DNA from: Limosilactobacillus reuteri
GTDB lineage: Bacteria; Bacillota; Bacilli; Lactobacillales; Lactobacillaceae
Assembly (NCBI RefSeq): GCF_003072625.1
Contig: NZ_CP027805.1
Location: forward strand, 1,945,501-2,009,500
Length of the DNA stretch: 64,000 nucleotides
Direction: 5' to 3'
The notes under the pieces were generated by a model. It did not search any database, was not told the origin of the DNA, and was given only the letters and a program-made list of their open reading frames with translations. The translations under genes were made by a program, and so were the position numbers. Of this stretch, positions 1 through 7,667 are shown piece after piece (positions within the stretch are counted from its first letter, which is position 1; the number at the start of each line of letters is the position of its first letter).

Positions 1-178
1 AATGCATATTCGAACTGGAGAGTTTCTAAGAAAGGCACCGACAAAGCCGTCAATTGGAGCAGTACAAGGAATAATTCCGATTAACACGGTCACAAGTAGA
101 CCAATGGGACAACTTTTTAAGGCACTAACCCACTAAAACTGTATATTTAAAGGCTACCTATGAAAACTTGACAGATAC
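1..178 (+). mobile_element. ISLre2-type element, right end only
   Basis: These bases match 46997-47174 of the complete element further on, so this is the last 178 bp of a second copy in the same orientation; the rest lies outside the window. It holds the last 45 transposase codons (2-136, stop TAA) and the terminal inverted repeat. The element ends inside an IS30 transposase gene that continues from 179, so ISLre2 jumped into a pre-existing IS30. The outer target duplication cannot be checked because the left end is missing. Confidence 0.9.
2..136 (+). CDS. ISLre2-type transposase, C-terminal 44 residues (partial)
   Basis: The last 44 codons plus stop of the UPF0236/ISLre2-type transposase, with the same sequence as the C-terminus of the gene ending at 47132. 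The coding region runs off the left edge. Whether this copy also carries the nonsense codon seen near the start of the other copy cannot be seen. Confidence 0.85.
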   Translation: MHIRTGEFLRKAPTKPSIGAVQGIIPINTVTSRPMGQLFKALTH

Positions 179-335
179 CACGAAAGAATGGGCGATGATT
201 GTCAGCTCGTTTGTGGTAAGATGGGTGTAAGTCATTTGTGGTTTCCTTTCTTTTGTTTAGGGGTATTCAAAAGTCTACCACAAATGGCTTTTCTATTTTT
301 CTAACTTATTTTCTAACTTAATTTTACAAACGGCG
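179..335 (-). mobile_element. IS30 element, tnp-start end only (interrupted by ISLre2)
   Basis: It matches the transposase-start end of the IS30 copies at 23268-24340 and 61709-62770. Terminus ACAAACGGCG is at 326-335 and the first 19 transposase codons lie at 235 down to 179, where the ISLre2 end interrupts them. It carries the same extra 12-bp duplication near the terminus as the 23268 copy; the 61709 copy lacks it. It is an inactive remnant. Confidence 0.88.
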
Positions 336-362
336 TAATAATAAATAATAAAGGAATTCATT

Positions 363-944
363 ATGAATAAAGAACTTAAATCTCTGCTTTTCATTGCAAC
401 TGGCCTATTCCTTATTTTTGTTCTAATTTTTAATCTTTATACATATAATGCTGCTAGATTTATTCCCCAAGCTAGCAAAACAAGCCAAATTCTTAACCAA
501 AATCGACTTCGCGCCCCTAACATCCACCGTTCCTCGGAAAATTGGGCATACCCTAAGATCGATAACGATCCTATTGAATTGGTCGCCGTCAAACAAGCAA
601 AAAGAATTCTAGTTATCAACTCAAATAAGCGACAAGTTATTTACATCATCCACGCACAAATTAATTTACCAGCACAAAAAAATTCTTTTCGCTTACTTCA
701 TGCTCGGGGGCAGCAAATTTATCACATTAATGGTTCCCAGCAAGCCATCGCTAAGAACTGGTTAGGCGTTAATGATGGGAACCACATTGAAACCCCCGTT
801 ACAGATATGAATAATCATCAGGTCCCACGCAATCTACGAAAAGCACCCAAGATCGAAAACACTATCCAAGTGTCAACCCCCGATGCTAAATGGCTTCAAA
901 CTTTGCCTGAAAATACACCCTTAATAGTTAAGGAGGACTATTAA
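363..944 (+). CDS. Membrane-anchored degenerate L,D-transpeptidase (YkuD)-like protein without catalytic Cys
   Basis: A 193-residue protein with one N-terminal membrane anchor (about residues 8-30), the rest predicted outside the cell. Its C-terminus (IQVSTPDAKWLQTLP) aligns with that of the neighbouring L,D-transpeptidase (IRLSVPDAQWMEKNLP), and both share a Tyr-Pro segment after the anchor. Where the neighbour has the active-site SHGC, this protein reads ENT: there is no catalytic Cys or His, and the middle of the domain is shortened. A peptide cross-linking role is therefore unlikely; a regulatory or structural role is a guess. Start is set by AAAGGA upstream of ATG 363. A small membrane protein gene follows one base after the stop, and the active homologue converges just beyond. 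Confidence 0.6.
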   Translation: MNKELKSLLFIATGLFLIFVLIFNLYTYNAARFIPQASKTSQILNQNRLRAPNIHRSSENWAYPKIDNDPIELVAVKQAKRILVINSNKRQVIYIIHAQINLPAQKNSFRLLHARGQQIYHINGSQQAIAKNWLGVNDGNHIETPVTDMNNHQVPRNLRKAPKIENTIQVSTPDAKWLQTLPENTPLIVKEDY

Positions 945-945
945 T

Positions 946-1146
946 ATGATTTCACGCCTAAAACAAGGACGTTTTTTTAATCACTTACTTGGAAGCAATC
1001 TTATTTTATTAATTATAATTTGCTTTTATAATCTTCTTACGTACTTCATCCCATTAATCAAAATTTCAATCACTCAAATAATTTTCTTCTTTCTAATAAT
1101 TGATCTACTCTTGATTATCTTTAAGATTTTAGCGTTACACAGTTAG
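946..1146 (+). CDS. Small two-helix membrane protein of unknown function
   Basis: A 66-residue, very hydrophobic protein with two likely membrane segments (about 16-35 and 40-62) and a basic N-terminus (RLKQGR). A strong ribosome-binding site (AGGAGG, 931-936) lies inside the end of the upstream dead YkuD-like gene, and only one base separates the two genes, so they are very likely one operon. Its 3' end overlaps the convergent L,D-transpeptidase gene by four bases. I do not recognise a family. Confidence 0.6.
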   Translation: MISRLKQGRFFNHLLGSNLILLIIICFYNLLTYFIPLIKISITQIIFFFLIIDLLLIIFKILALHS

Positions 1147-1784
1147 CCGACAATCTCAATCTTAGTACCGACTGGCAAATTCTTTTCCATCCATTGAGCG
1201 TCTGGCACCGAAAGCCGAATACACCCGTGAGAACCCTGTGTTTTTCCAAGTTTAGCAGCTTCTTGTTCATTATATTTTCCTTCTGCTTTAGTCGGAACAC
1301 TATGGAACAAGTATTCTCCATGATTCTTCCAAGAAACGTAGTAATTAGCTCCCTCTTTCAACGATTGATTGAAGAAGCTATCTCCTCGCTCTTGTTGAGC
1401 ATAAAATGTTCCTGTCGGGGTCACACTTTTCAGCTTACCAGTTTTAGGATCTTTTTTATAAATTCCACCTGTGCTATACATTGTATAAATGACTTTTGAA
1501 CCATCATACAAATATGTCCGATTATTCTTTAAGTCAACTTTAATCCAAAAGTCCTTCACCTTATTCAAATCTGGATACGGAACTGTTTCCGAGGACTTAT
1601 GCCAATCAATTGGGATTCTCATGTGACTTTCGCTGTTATCGATTTTCTTTTCTTGTGCTGGCTTTTCAACTACTGCTTTTTTGGGATGTGCATTTGAAGC
1701 AGCATGTAATTCTAGACCAATTGCAATTATTGCTACTAATAAGCAAAATATTCCATAAATCCAATGCTTTACTCGTAAGTTCAA
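1143..1784 (-). CDS. L,D-transpeptidase (YkuD domain), secreted or membrane-anchored
   Basis: A 213-residue protein with an N-terminal membrane segment (about 8-29), then a Lys/Glu-rich linker and a YkuD domain (about 75-213). The signature is complete: an upstream His (LFHSVPTK) and SHGCIRLSVPDAQWM, with the nucleophilic Cys and flanking His and Arg. Enzymes of this family make 3-3 peptidoglycan cross-links or attach proteins to the wall; the exact substrate cannot be told. The start at 1784 follows GAGGAGAAATT on the minus strand. It converges on the two-gene operon holding its inactive relative. Confidence 0.85.
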   Translation of the reverse strand: MNLRVKHWIYGIFCLLVAIIAIGLELHAASNAHPKKAVVEKPAQEKKIDNSESHMRIPIDWHKSSETVPYPDLNKVKDFWIKVDLKNNRTYLYDGSKVIYTMYSTGGIYKKDPKTGKLKSVTPTGTFYAQQERGDSFFNQSLKEGANYYVSWKNHGEYLFHSVPTKAEGKYNEQEAAKLGKTQGSHGCIRLSVPDAQWMEKNLPVGTKIEIVG

Positions 1785-1849
1785 ATTAATTTCTCCTCGT
1801 ATTCTATAAATATATCCTTACGGATTTTGTTACATTACAACTTGTTTTC

Positions 1850-2146
1850 TGGTCACCGCATGATAACCTCTAATTATCATTGGCTTTGGTCAGCTGGTAT
1901 AGGTTATTTTCTCCTGTAGTTTTAACTACTTAAAAAGTCTGCCGCCCAGACAATCAACTGATTTTCGAACTCTCATGCTGTATCGATTAGAAAGTTTGCT
2001 AATTCAGAGTAGGATTAGGTGCAGCTTTGACTCTCTAACCAATGAATACTGATACTTGCGAGGATGTTTTTAGTGATTGTAATTAGGGGCTATCATGCAG
2101 TGATCAGATTAAGACCAGTAAATTTTAATGAAAGGAGGCCATTCCA
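1850..2146 (+). other. Non-coding end of IS110 element; candidate bridge RNA region
   Basis: About 300 non-coding bases lie immediately upstream of the IS110 transposase. In IS110-group elements this end encodes the structured bridge RNA that pairs with donor and target DNA (established for the family). I see no ORF here. I did not derive a secondary structure, and the outer border of the element is not defined because no second copy is present to compare. The role is inferred from position. Confidence 0.35.
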
Positions 2147-3379
2147 ATGAAACTTTTTGTCGGTATTGACGTTAGCTCAAAAGATTTAGTCACTTCAATG
2201 ATTTCTGAAGAAACATGTGATGTTGTTTTTCAAGGTAACTTTGTTAATGATTTGAAAGGCGCAACCGAATTAAAAGCCATTATTATTAACACGGCGAATT
2301 CAAATCATCTCGACCAAGTTGTGATTGGCATGGAAGCTACTTCCATTTACAGTTTTCACCCCGCAATGTTTTTTCAAGAAGACGCTGACCTCAAAAAACT
2401 TAATACGCAATCAGTAGTCATCGATCCCAAGAAAACTAAGCGGTATCATGATGTCTTCGCTGAAGATAAAAATGACCAAATTGATGCTTTTTATATTGCG
2501 GACTTCTTACGTGTTGGACGTTATTCAACAGGGATTGTTCGCCAAGAAAACTATATTGCCCTGCAACGATTAACGCGTTCCCGGTATGAGCTTGTTCAAA
2601 GCTTAGTTCGCGCCAAGCAACACTTTATTGAGAATTTATATTATAAGCTCAATAAACTAGTGATTTCTGATGAACTTAATACCTCAGTCTTTGGTTCGAC
2701 GATGATGAGTCTGTTAACCGAAGATATGACCACTGATGACTTACTTAACATTTCAATTAATGATTTAGCTGATTACCTGAATGAACACGGTCGGGGTCGC
2801 TTCGCGAACCCTGAAGCCTTGGCAAAAACGATTCAAAAAGCAGTTCGCACTTCTTATCGTTTAGACAAGGTAATTGCTAATTCGGTTGATACTGTTCTCT
2901 CAGTTTATGCCGAGGAAATTAAAGCTTTTCAGAAAATGATTAAAGACCTCGACAAGGCAATTGAAGAAGTAACGAAAGTCATCGGTAAGGAGGAAGAAGT
3001 TCTGCGTTCAATTCCCGGAATTGGACCAGTATACGCTGCTGGTATCTTAGCCGAAATTGGTCAAATTGACCGATTTGATAATGAAGCTAAGCTAGCTAAG
3101 TACGCTGGGCTTTCCTGGCGAGAAAAGCAGTCCGGAGGTTACGCTAGTGACAACACTCCACTCAAAAGAACTGGCAATGCTTATCTTAGATACTATCTGG
3201 TTGAAGCTGCCAACCGCGTTAGAATTCAGGATCCAGTTTTGGGCGAGTATTATCAGCGTAAATATAAAGAAGTGAAGCATACACCATCAAAACGCGCCCT
3301 CGTTCTTACCGCACGTAAACTTATCAGGGTGATTTTCTTCCTACTCAAAAATCATCAAATCTATCAGGAGAAGAGGTAA
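2147..3379 (+). CDS. IS110 family transposase (DEDD recombinase)
   Basis: 410 residues. The N-terminal RuvC-like DEDD domain shows GIDVSS, the Glu of GMEATS, and DKNDQIDA with its paired Asp. The C-terminal Tnp_20 domain shows SIPGIGPVYAAGILAEIG and KQSGG with the candidate catalytic Ser. The length is normal and the frame is open throughout, so this copy may be active. The start is preceded by AAAGGAGG. It is unrelated in detail to the other IS110 type at 14267 and 31347. Non-coding flanks lie on both sides (about 1850-2146 and 3380-3550). Confidence 0.93.
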   Translation: MKLFVGIDVSSKDLVTSMISEETCDVVFQGNFVNDLKGATELKAIIINTANSNHLDQVVIGMEATSIYSFHPAMFFQEDADLKKLNTQSVVIDPKKTKRYHDVFAEDKNDQIDAFYIADFLRVGRYSTGIVRQENYIALQRLTRSRYELVQSLVRAKQHFIENLYYKLNKLVISDELNTSVFGSTMMSLLTEDMTTDDLLNISINDLADYLNEHGRGRFANPEALAKTIQKAVRTSYRLDKVIANSVDTVLSVYAEEIKAFQKMIKDLDKAIEEVTKVIGKEEEVLRSIPGIGPVYAAGILAEIGQIDRFDNEAKLAKYAGLSWREKQSGGYASDNTPLKRTGNAYLRYYLVEAANRVRIQDPVLGEYYQRKYKEVKHTPSKRALVLTARKLIRVIFFLLKNHQIYQEKR

Positions 3380-3574
3380 TTGGTATAGGAAGATAACTTG
3401 ATTCTCGACGCTTAATTTTTAAAACACCTTGGTATCAAGGCTTATTTAAGTGCGTCAAAAATCTGGTCAAAACAAGTTCGTCAGTGATAATTTCATCTTG
3501 ACTTATTACCACATGACTTTACAGATAATTCAAAACATCACTATTATAATTATAGGGAATTTTTTATTCAATAT

Positions 3575-4629
3575 GGCAGATTGCAAGAAATAACTTGAAC
3601 GAATTTAGTGACGTAGATTAAGCAAGAAGATCTCGATTGGTGTGTGCCAGTTAAGACATTTAAGTGGTCGGGAATTCAGATACCAATTGATTTGAACCAG
3701 CTGGCGATCGCTCAGCTCTTCAATGGCTTGTCCCTTGGGAATAAACCGTCGCAAAACTCGGTTACGGTTCTCATTACTACCGCGTTCATGTGGTGAATAA
3801 GCATGGGCAAAATAAACCTGAGTACCTGTTAGCTGTTCAATTGCCTGATAGTTAGCGAACTCTTTCCCATGATCCACGGTAAGCGTCTTGAGCTTGTCTT
3901 GAAGTTGACTAGCTAGTTCAAGTACGGCTTGAGTCATGGACTGACTGTCGCGACCATGGAGCCGTTTAACAATTGTCAGGCGACTCTTACGCTCCACAAA
4001 AGTCGCCACAGCTTGACCTTTACGTTTGCCAGAAAGTACGGTATCAGCTTCAAAGTGGCCGAATTCTTGGCGAGTTTCGACTTTATGAGGACGCTCCTCA
4101 ATGGAGCGGCCGTGACTGAACGTACCACGCTTTTCTTTAGCACGATGACGACGAATTCCATGATCAGGCAAATCGGGTAACTGTACATCAAGCCATCCTT
4201 GATCAATCCAGTTATAGACCGTCTTGTAGGCAATCCCAACTACATGGGCAACTTGTTCAGGGGACCACTTCTGGACTTGAATCTTTTCCTCAATCAAGTG
4301 CTTAAGGCTTTTAGTGAGTGAAGACTTCCGCCCCCGTTGACTAACCTTGCGTTCAAAGTCAGTTTGCGCTAGTTCAGCTTGATACTCACCGTTAAGCCGG
4401 TGAAGTTCGTTAAAGACTGTGGTTTTACTAAAGCCTAAGTAATTAGCGATGTATCGTAAGGAACGTCCTTCATTATGAAGCGTTTCAATGACAATGCGGT
4501 TCTGGAATGATAAAATAGTGGTGCCCATTAAGGTCCTTCTTTCTAATGGAATGTTGTGGTAACACCATTAAAGACCTTGATGGGTTTTTCTGTCCACTTA
4601 AATGTTCAACTCAAATTTTACAATCTGCC
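3575..4629 (-). mobile_element. IS30 family element (ISLpl1-like), copy 1
   Basis: 1055 bp with terminal repeats starting GGCAGATTG. It appears identical in its protein to the copy at 24474-25528, in opposite orientation. Flanking bases are ATAT on the left and ATAC on the right, so the target duplication is ATA or a 4-bp repeat with one change. It carries one intact transposase gene. Confidence 0.9.
3605..4528 (-). CDS. IS30 family transposase (ISLpl1-like)
   Basis: 307 residues with an N-terminal helix-turn-helix (YIANYLGFSKTTVFNELHR) and a DDE catalytic core: the Asp of HFEADTV, the Asp of LTVDHGKEF, and the Glu of GSNENRNR. It is intact and has the same sequence as the protein at 24575-25498. 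The name ISLpl1-like rests on recall of the family, not a search. Confidence 0.92.
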   Translation of the reverse strand: MGTTILSFQNRIVIETLHNEGRSLRYIANYLGFSKTTVFNELHRLNGEYQAELAQTDFERKVSQRGRKSSLTKSLKHLIEEKIQVQKWSPEQVAHVVGIAYKTVYNWIDQGWLDVQLPDLPDHGIRRHRAKEKRGTFSHGRSIEERPHKVETRQEFGHFEADTVLSGKRKGQAVATFVERKSRLTIVKRLHGRDSQSMTQAVLELASQLQDKLKTLTVDHGKEFANYQAIEQLTGTQVYFAHAYSPHERGSNENRNRVLRRFIPKGQAIEELSDRQLVQINWYLNSRPLKCLNWHTPIEIFLLNLRH

Positions 4630-4714
4630 ATACGTAAAAAATTCCCCTTTGCACCTCATAATTCTAAAATAGTGGTACAGTAAAAATGTATCTTAACCTT
4701 AGGAGGCTTAGATT

Positions 4715-5353
4715 ATGACTGATAAAATTGTTACTGCAGAAGAAATGCGACATTACGATTCTTACACCATTAATACAATCGGTATCCCTTCCCTTGTGTT
4801 AATGGAACGGGCTACCTTAGCCGTTCGCGATGAAATTTTACATGCTTTTCCGATTGCGCTAAAAGATGTGGTAGTAGTAGCTGGCAGTGGAAACAATGGC
4901 GGGGATGGAATAGCCATTGCACGCTTGCTTCATATTGCTGGTGTCCATGTAACGATCCTCAATATAGGTAATCCTCAGCATGCATCTACTGAACACCAAA
5001 CACAAGAAAAAATCGCGCACTATTATCAAATTCCTGAAACTTCTGATCTCACTGTCCTTAATAAGGCAACACTAATTGTCGATGCCATGTTTGGAATCGG
5101 AATCGATCGCGCGGTAAAAGGAGCTTATGCCGACGCGATTAATGCGATCAATAACACTGATGCGGTTGTCGTTGCAGTAGATATGCCATCAGGAGTTAAT
5201 ACTGATACTGGAGAAGTAATGGGGACTGCTGTCAAAGCTACTACGACCGTAACTTTTGCCTATAATAAGGTCGGCTTAACCAAGAATGACGGAAAAGATT
5301 ACGCAGGAAATGTTGTCGTTGCAGATGATATGGGAACCTATGCAGTAGACTGA
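4715..5353 (+). CDS. nnrE: NAD(P)H-hydrate epimerase (YjeF N-terminal domain)
   Basis: A 212-residue single-domain YjeF_N protein. It converts the R to the S epimer of damaged NAD(P)H hydrate so that the dehydratase can repair it. Motifs seen: VTAEEMRHYD, SLVLMERA, the loop AGSGNNGGDGIAIARLL, and DAMFGIGI followed by VAVDMPSGVN. The length fits the stand-alone epimerase; the dehydratase domain is absent and not encoded nearby. A GGAGG site precedes ATG 4715. The upstream IS30 lies within 90 bp and may have displaced its promoter. Confidence 0.9.
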   Translation: MTDKIVTAEEMRHYDSYTINTIGIPSLVLMERATLAVRDEILHAFPIALKDVVVVAGSGNNGGDGIAIARLLHIAGVHVTILNIGNPQHASTEHQTQEKIAHYYQIPETSDLTVLNKATLIVDAMFGIGIDRAVKGAYADAINAINNTDAVVVAVDMPSGVNTDTGEVMGTAVKATTTVTFAYNKVGLTKNDGKDYAGNVVVADDMGTYAVD

Positions 5354-5456
5354 TTAGAATATTATTTACCGAGCCGTTTTACTATCAATCGCTGAATATT
5401 AATATTATTATAATAAGTGACGAACGTTTCAGTGAACTAATTTGGAGGTAAATAAT

Positions 5457-5951
5457 ATGTCAGAGTTAACAACCAAATTATTTATAGATGTTAAAAATTT
5501 TGAAAAATACCAATCAATGTTAAAGTGCCAAGTACACATTGAAGAAGAACGTCATGGTGATTATTGCTTACCAGGTTTTCCTGATCGTCACAATTTCCAC
5601 CGTCTTCTCCGGATTTTACGTAAACATGATGACGGTTTAACTAGCAAGCAACTAATTTACGACTTCAATTACCGGCCAAGTGACCTCGAAGATGCTACCA
5701 AGGCATTAGTAACAAACAATTTGGCAACTACCACCCCAATTAACGAGGAAGACTACAAAATTCAGCTTAACACTGAAGGTATCGAAGTTGCTGATAATTT
5801 GCTAAAACGTCGTGACAAGATTGCTGAAGCTGCTTACCACACATTGAGTGAAAATGAACAACGAGAATTAGACCGGCTCGTAAATAAGCTAACTGAGGAT
5901 TATGCGAACCGCGACGTAAATTACAACGCCCTTGGCAATATTTGCCTTTAA
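5457..5951 (+). CDS. MarR-like winged-helix protein
   Basis: 164 residues from ATG 5457, chosen because GGAGG at 5444-5448 is well spaced for it; an in-frame TTG at 5442 overlaps that site and is rejected. The middle (FHRLLRILRKHDDGLTSKQLIYDFNYRPSDLEDATKALVTNNLATTTP) has the layout of a winged-helix DNA-binding domain, followed by a helical C-terminus typical of MarR dimerisation. The ligand and targets are unknown. A strong terminator follows. Confidence 0.65.
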   Translation: MSELTTKLFIDVKNFEKYQSMLKCQVHIEEERHGDYCLPGFPDRHNFHRLLRILRKHDDGLTSKQLIYDFNYRPSDLEDATKALVTNNLATTTPINEEDYKIQLNTEGIEVADNLLKRRDKIAEAAYHTLSENEQRELDRLVNKLTEDYANRDVNYNALGNICL

Positions 5952-5970
5952 AATAGTAACCGATCAAAAA

Positions 5971-6016
5971 CAGCGACTAAGAGAATTTGCTATGATCTCT
6001 TAGCCGCTGCTTTTTT
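5971..6016. terminator. Intrinsic terminator between the MarR-like gene and hisS
   Basis: A stem built from AGCG and CTAAGAGA pairing with TCTCTTAG and CGCT, followed by a run of six T on the plus strand. It ends the MarR-like gene and may also slow readthrough from hisS, which converges. Confidence 0.8.
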
Positions 6017-6068
6017 AATGGCGTCAAGCCCTATCAGAAAGATACTTTTCCGCTTACGTTTATTTTAG

Positions 6069-7346
6069 TTATTTCAAATATTCTGCTGGATTTGCTACAA
6101 AATCGCTAACTTTAATAGTTGTTGCATCCTTAGTAGCAGCATTCTTTAGTTGGAAAGTTTCTTCTTCAACTTCACGAGTGCCAAACACTGCAAAGTACTT
6201 TGCGTTACGACGGAAAGCCTCTTTGATTTGCTTACCAACTTTTACCCCGCTGTAATCTTTATCAGCCACGATTCCTTGCTGACGAATTTTACTGAGGACT
6301 TCAAATGCCATTTCATCCCCTTGCTGATCTGCACTCGCAAAGAAGACATCTAATTGATCTTGAGGAGCAAATGCAGGATTTTCTTCTTGGAGTAAGAGCA
6401 TTAACCGTTCAACACCCATTCCGAAGCCAATTCCACCTTCTTCAGGGCCACCGAGCTGGCTAATCAATCCATTATAGCGACCTCCTGCACAAACAGTCGT
6501 GTAGCCGCCACCAAATACTGGTGAGGCTGACATGATTTCAAAGATAGTATGGTTATAGTAATCTAGTCCCCGCACCATATTGGTATCAATTTCAAAATCG
6601 ATTCCTAATTTATGTAATAAGGCCTGCACTTCGTCAAAGTAAGCTTGTGACTCTTCATCAAGGTAATCAAGGATTGATGGAGCTCCTGCAACAATCTTCT
6701 TATCATCCTCATCTTTACTATCAAGCACACGCAATGGATTCTTATATAACCGTTCTTGAGAGTCTTTACTCAATTCATCATAGTGAGGCTTCAAGTAGTT
6801 AATTAATGCTTCACGGTAGTCTTCACGAACCTTCTTATCCCCAAGAGTATTAATAACCAACTTAACATTTGGCACCCCAAATTTCTTAAAGAGAGCCATT
6901 GCCATTGAAATAACTTCCACATCAATTTGTGGTGACTCATTGTTTAATGCTTCAACCCCAATTTGGTGAAATTCACGTTGCCGCCCTGATTGTGGTCGTT
7001 CATACCGGAACATTGGCCCCATGTAATAAACTTTATAAGGTTTAGGATATTCTGGACCATAGAGCTTATTTTCTACGTAAGCCCGTACTACTCCAGCTGT
7101 TCCCTCTGGACGTAATGCAATATGACGATCACCCTTATCATGGAAATCGTACATTTCTTTTTCAACAATATCTGAAGTATCGCCCACATTCCGTGAAAAA
7201 ACATGGTAGTCTTCAAACATCGGTGTTCGAATTCCACGGTATCCAAACTGGTTAAAAACTTCGCGCGCATTTTGTTCTACTTTTTCCCAAATGCTTGTAG
7301 TTCCTGGTAAGATATCTGCAGTTCCCTTTGGCTTTTGATAATCCAT
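6069..7346 (-). CDS. hisS: Histidyl-tRNA synthetase
   Basis: A 425-residue class II synthetase that charges tRNA-His. Seen: an N-terminal KPKGTADILPG, motif 2 (YYMGPMFRYERPQSGRQREFHQIGVE), the histidine-specific motifs RGLDYYNHTIFE and GGGYTTVCAGGRYNGL, motif 3 GFGMGVERLML, and a C-terminal anticodon-binding domain. The length is normal. It is preceded by a T-box leader, so it responds to uncharged tRNA. No aspS follows, although hisS-aspS pairs are common in related bacteria. Confidence 0.97.
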   Translation of the reverse strand: MDYQKPKGTADILPGTTSIWEKVEQNAREVFNQFGYRGIRTPMFEDYHVFSRNVGDTSDIVEKEMYDFHDKGDRHIALRPEGTAGVVRAYVENKLYGPEYPKPYKVYYMGPMFRYERPQSGRQREFHQIGVEALNNESPQIDVEVISMAMALFKKFGVPNVKLVINTLGDKKVREDYREALINYLKPHYDELSKDSQERLYKNPLRVLDSKDEDDKKIVAGAPSILDYLDEESQAYFDEVQALLHKLGIDFEIDTNMVRGLDYYNHTIFEIMSASPVFGGGYTTVCAGGRYNGLISQLGGPEEGGIGFGMGVERLMLLLQEENPAFAPQDQLDVFFASADQQGDEMAFEVLSKIRQQGIVADKDYSGVKVGKQIKEAFRRNAKYFAVFGTREVEEETFQLKNAATKDATTIKVSDFVANPAEYLK

Positions 7347-7371
7347 ATGTTTCCCCTTTCGTTACGTATAA

Positions 7372-7640
7372 AAACAAAAGCCCTCTAAGACTTTAACAGC
7401 CTTAGAGGGCGATATTCATCACTGTTCCACCTCTATTTTACAGTAACCTCACAGTCACTGCCTCATGGAGTTGCGTTAACTCCTGACGATAACGGAATCA
7501 CCGGAACAGACTACTAAAATTCATCCTTTCAGCTAGTAGAGGTGGATCATGTCTGCTCCCAGCTCTCAGCTCAACTGGATCTCTGTCAATTACACAGGCA
7601 CTTTGTTTCTACGTCAATGCTTTTATAATACATTAGTGAT
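7372..7640 (-). promoter_or_regulatory. T-box leader of hisS
   Basis: Reading the minus strand, there is a stem I region, a T-box segment (AGAGGTGGAACAGTG) and then a terminator stem GCCCTCTAAG / CTTAGAGGGC followed by T (7380-7410). This is the layout of a tRNA-sensing T-box. The specifier is probably a His codon (CAU or CAC in the CATGATCCAC stretch); I could not settle which. The segment CCACCTCTA near the specifier is complementary to TAGAGGTGG in the T-box. Confidence 0.88.
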
Positions 7641-7667
7641 TTTACCATAGCTTACAGATTTTGGGTA

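Larger units (their letters stand above)
3555..4646. repeat. Hairpin split by IS30 insertion
   Basis: GGGAATTTTTT (3555-3565) and its exact complement AAAAAATTCCC (4636-4646) flank the IS30. Without the IS they would form an 11-bp stem with a short loop, probably a hairpin or terminator between the upstream genes and nnrE. The IS30 sits in the loop. Confidence 0.7.
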
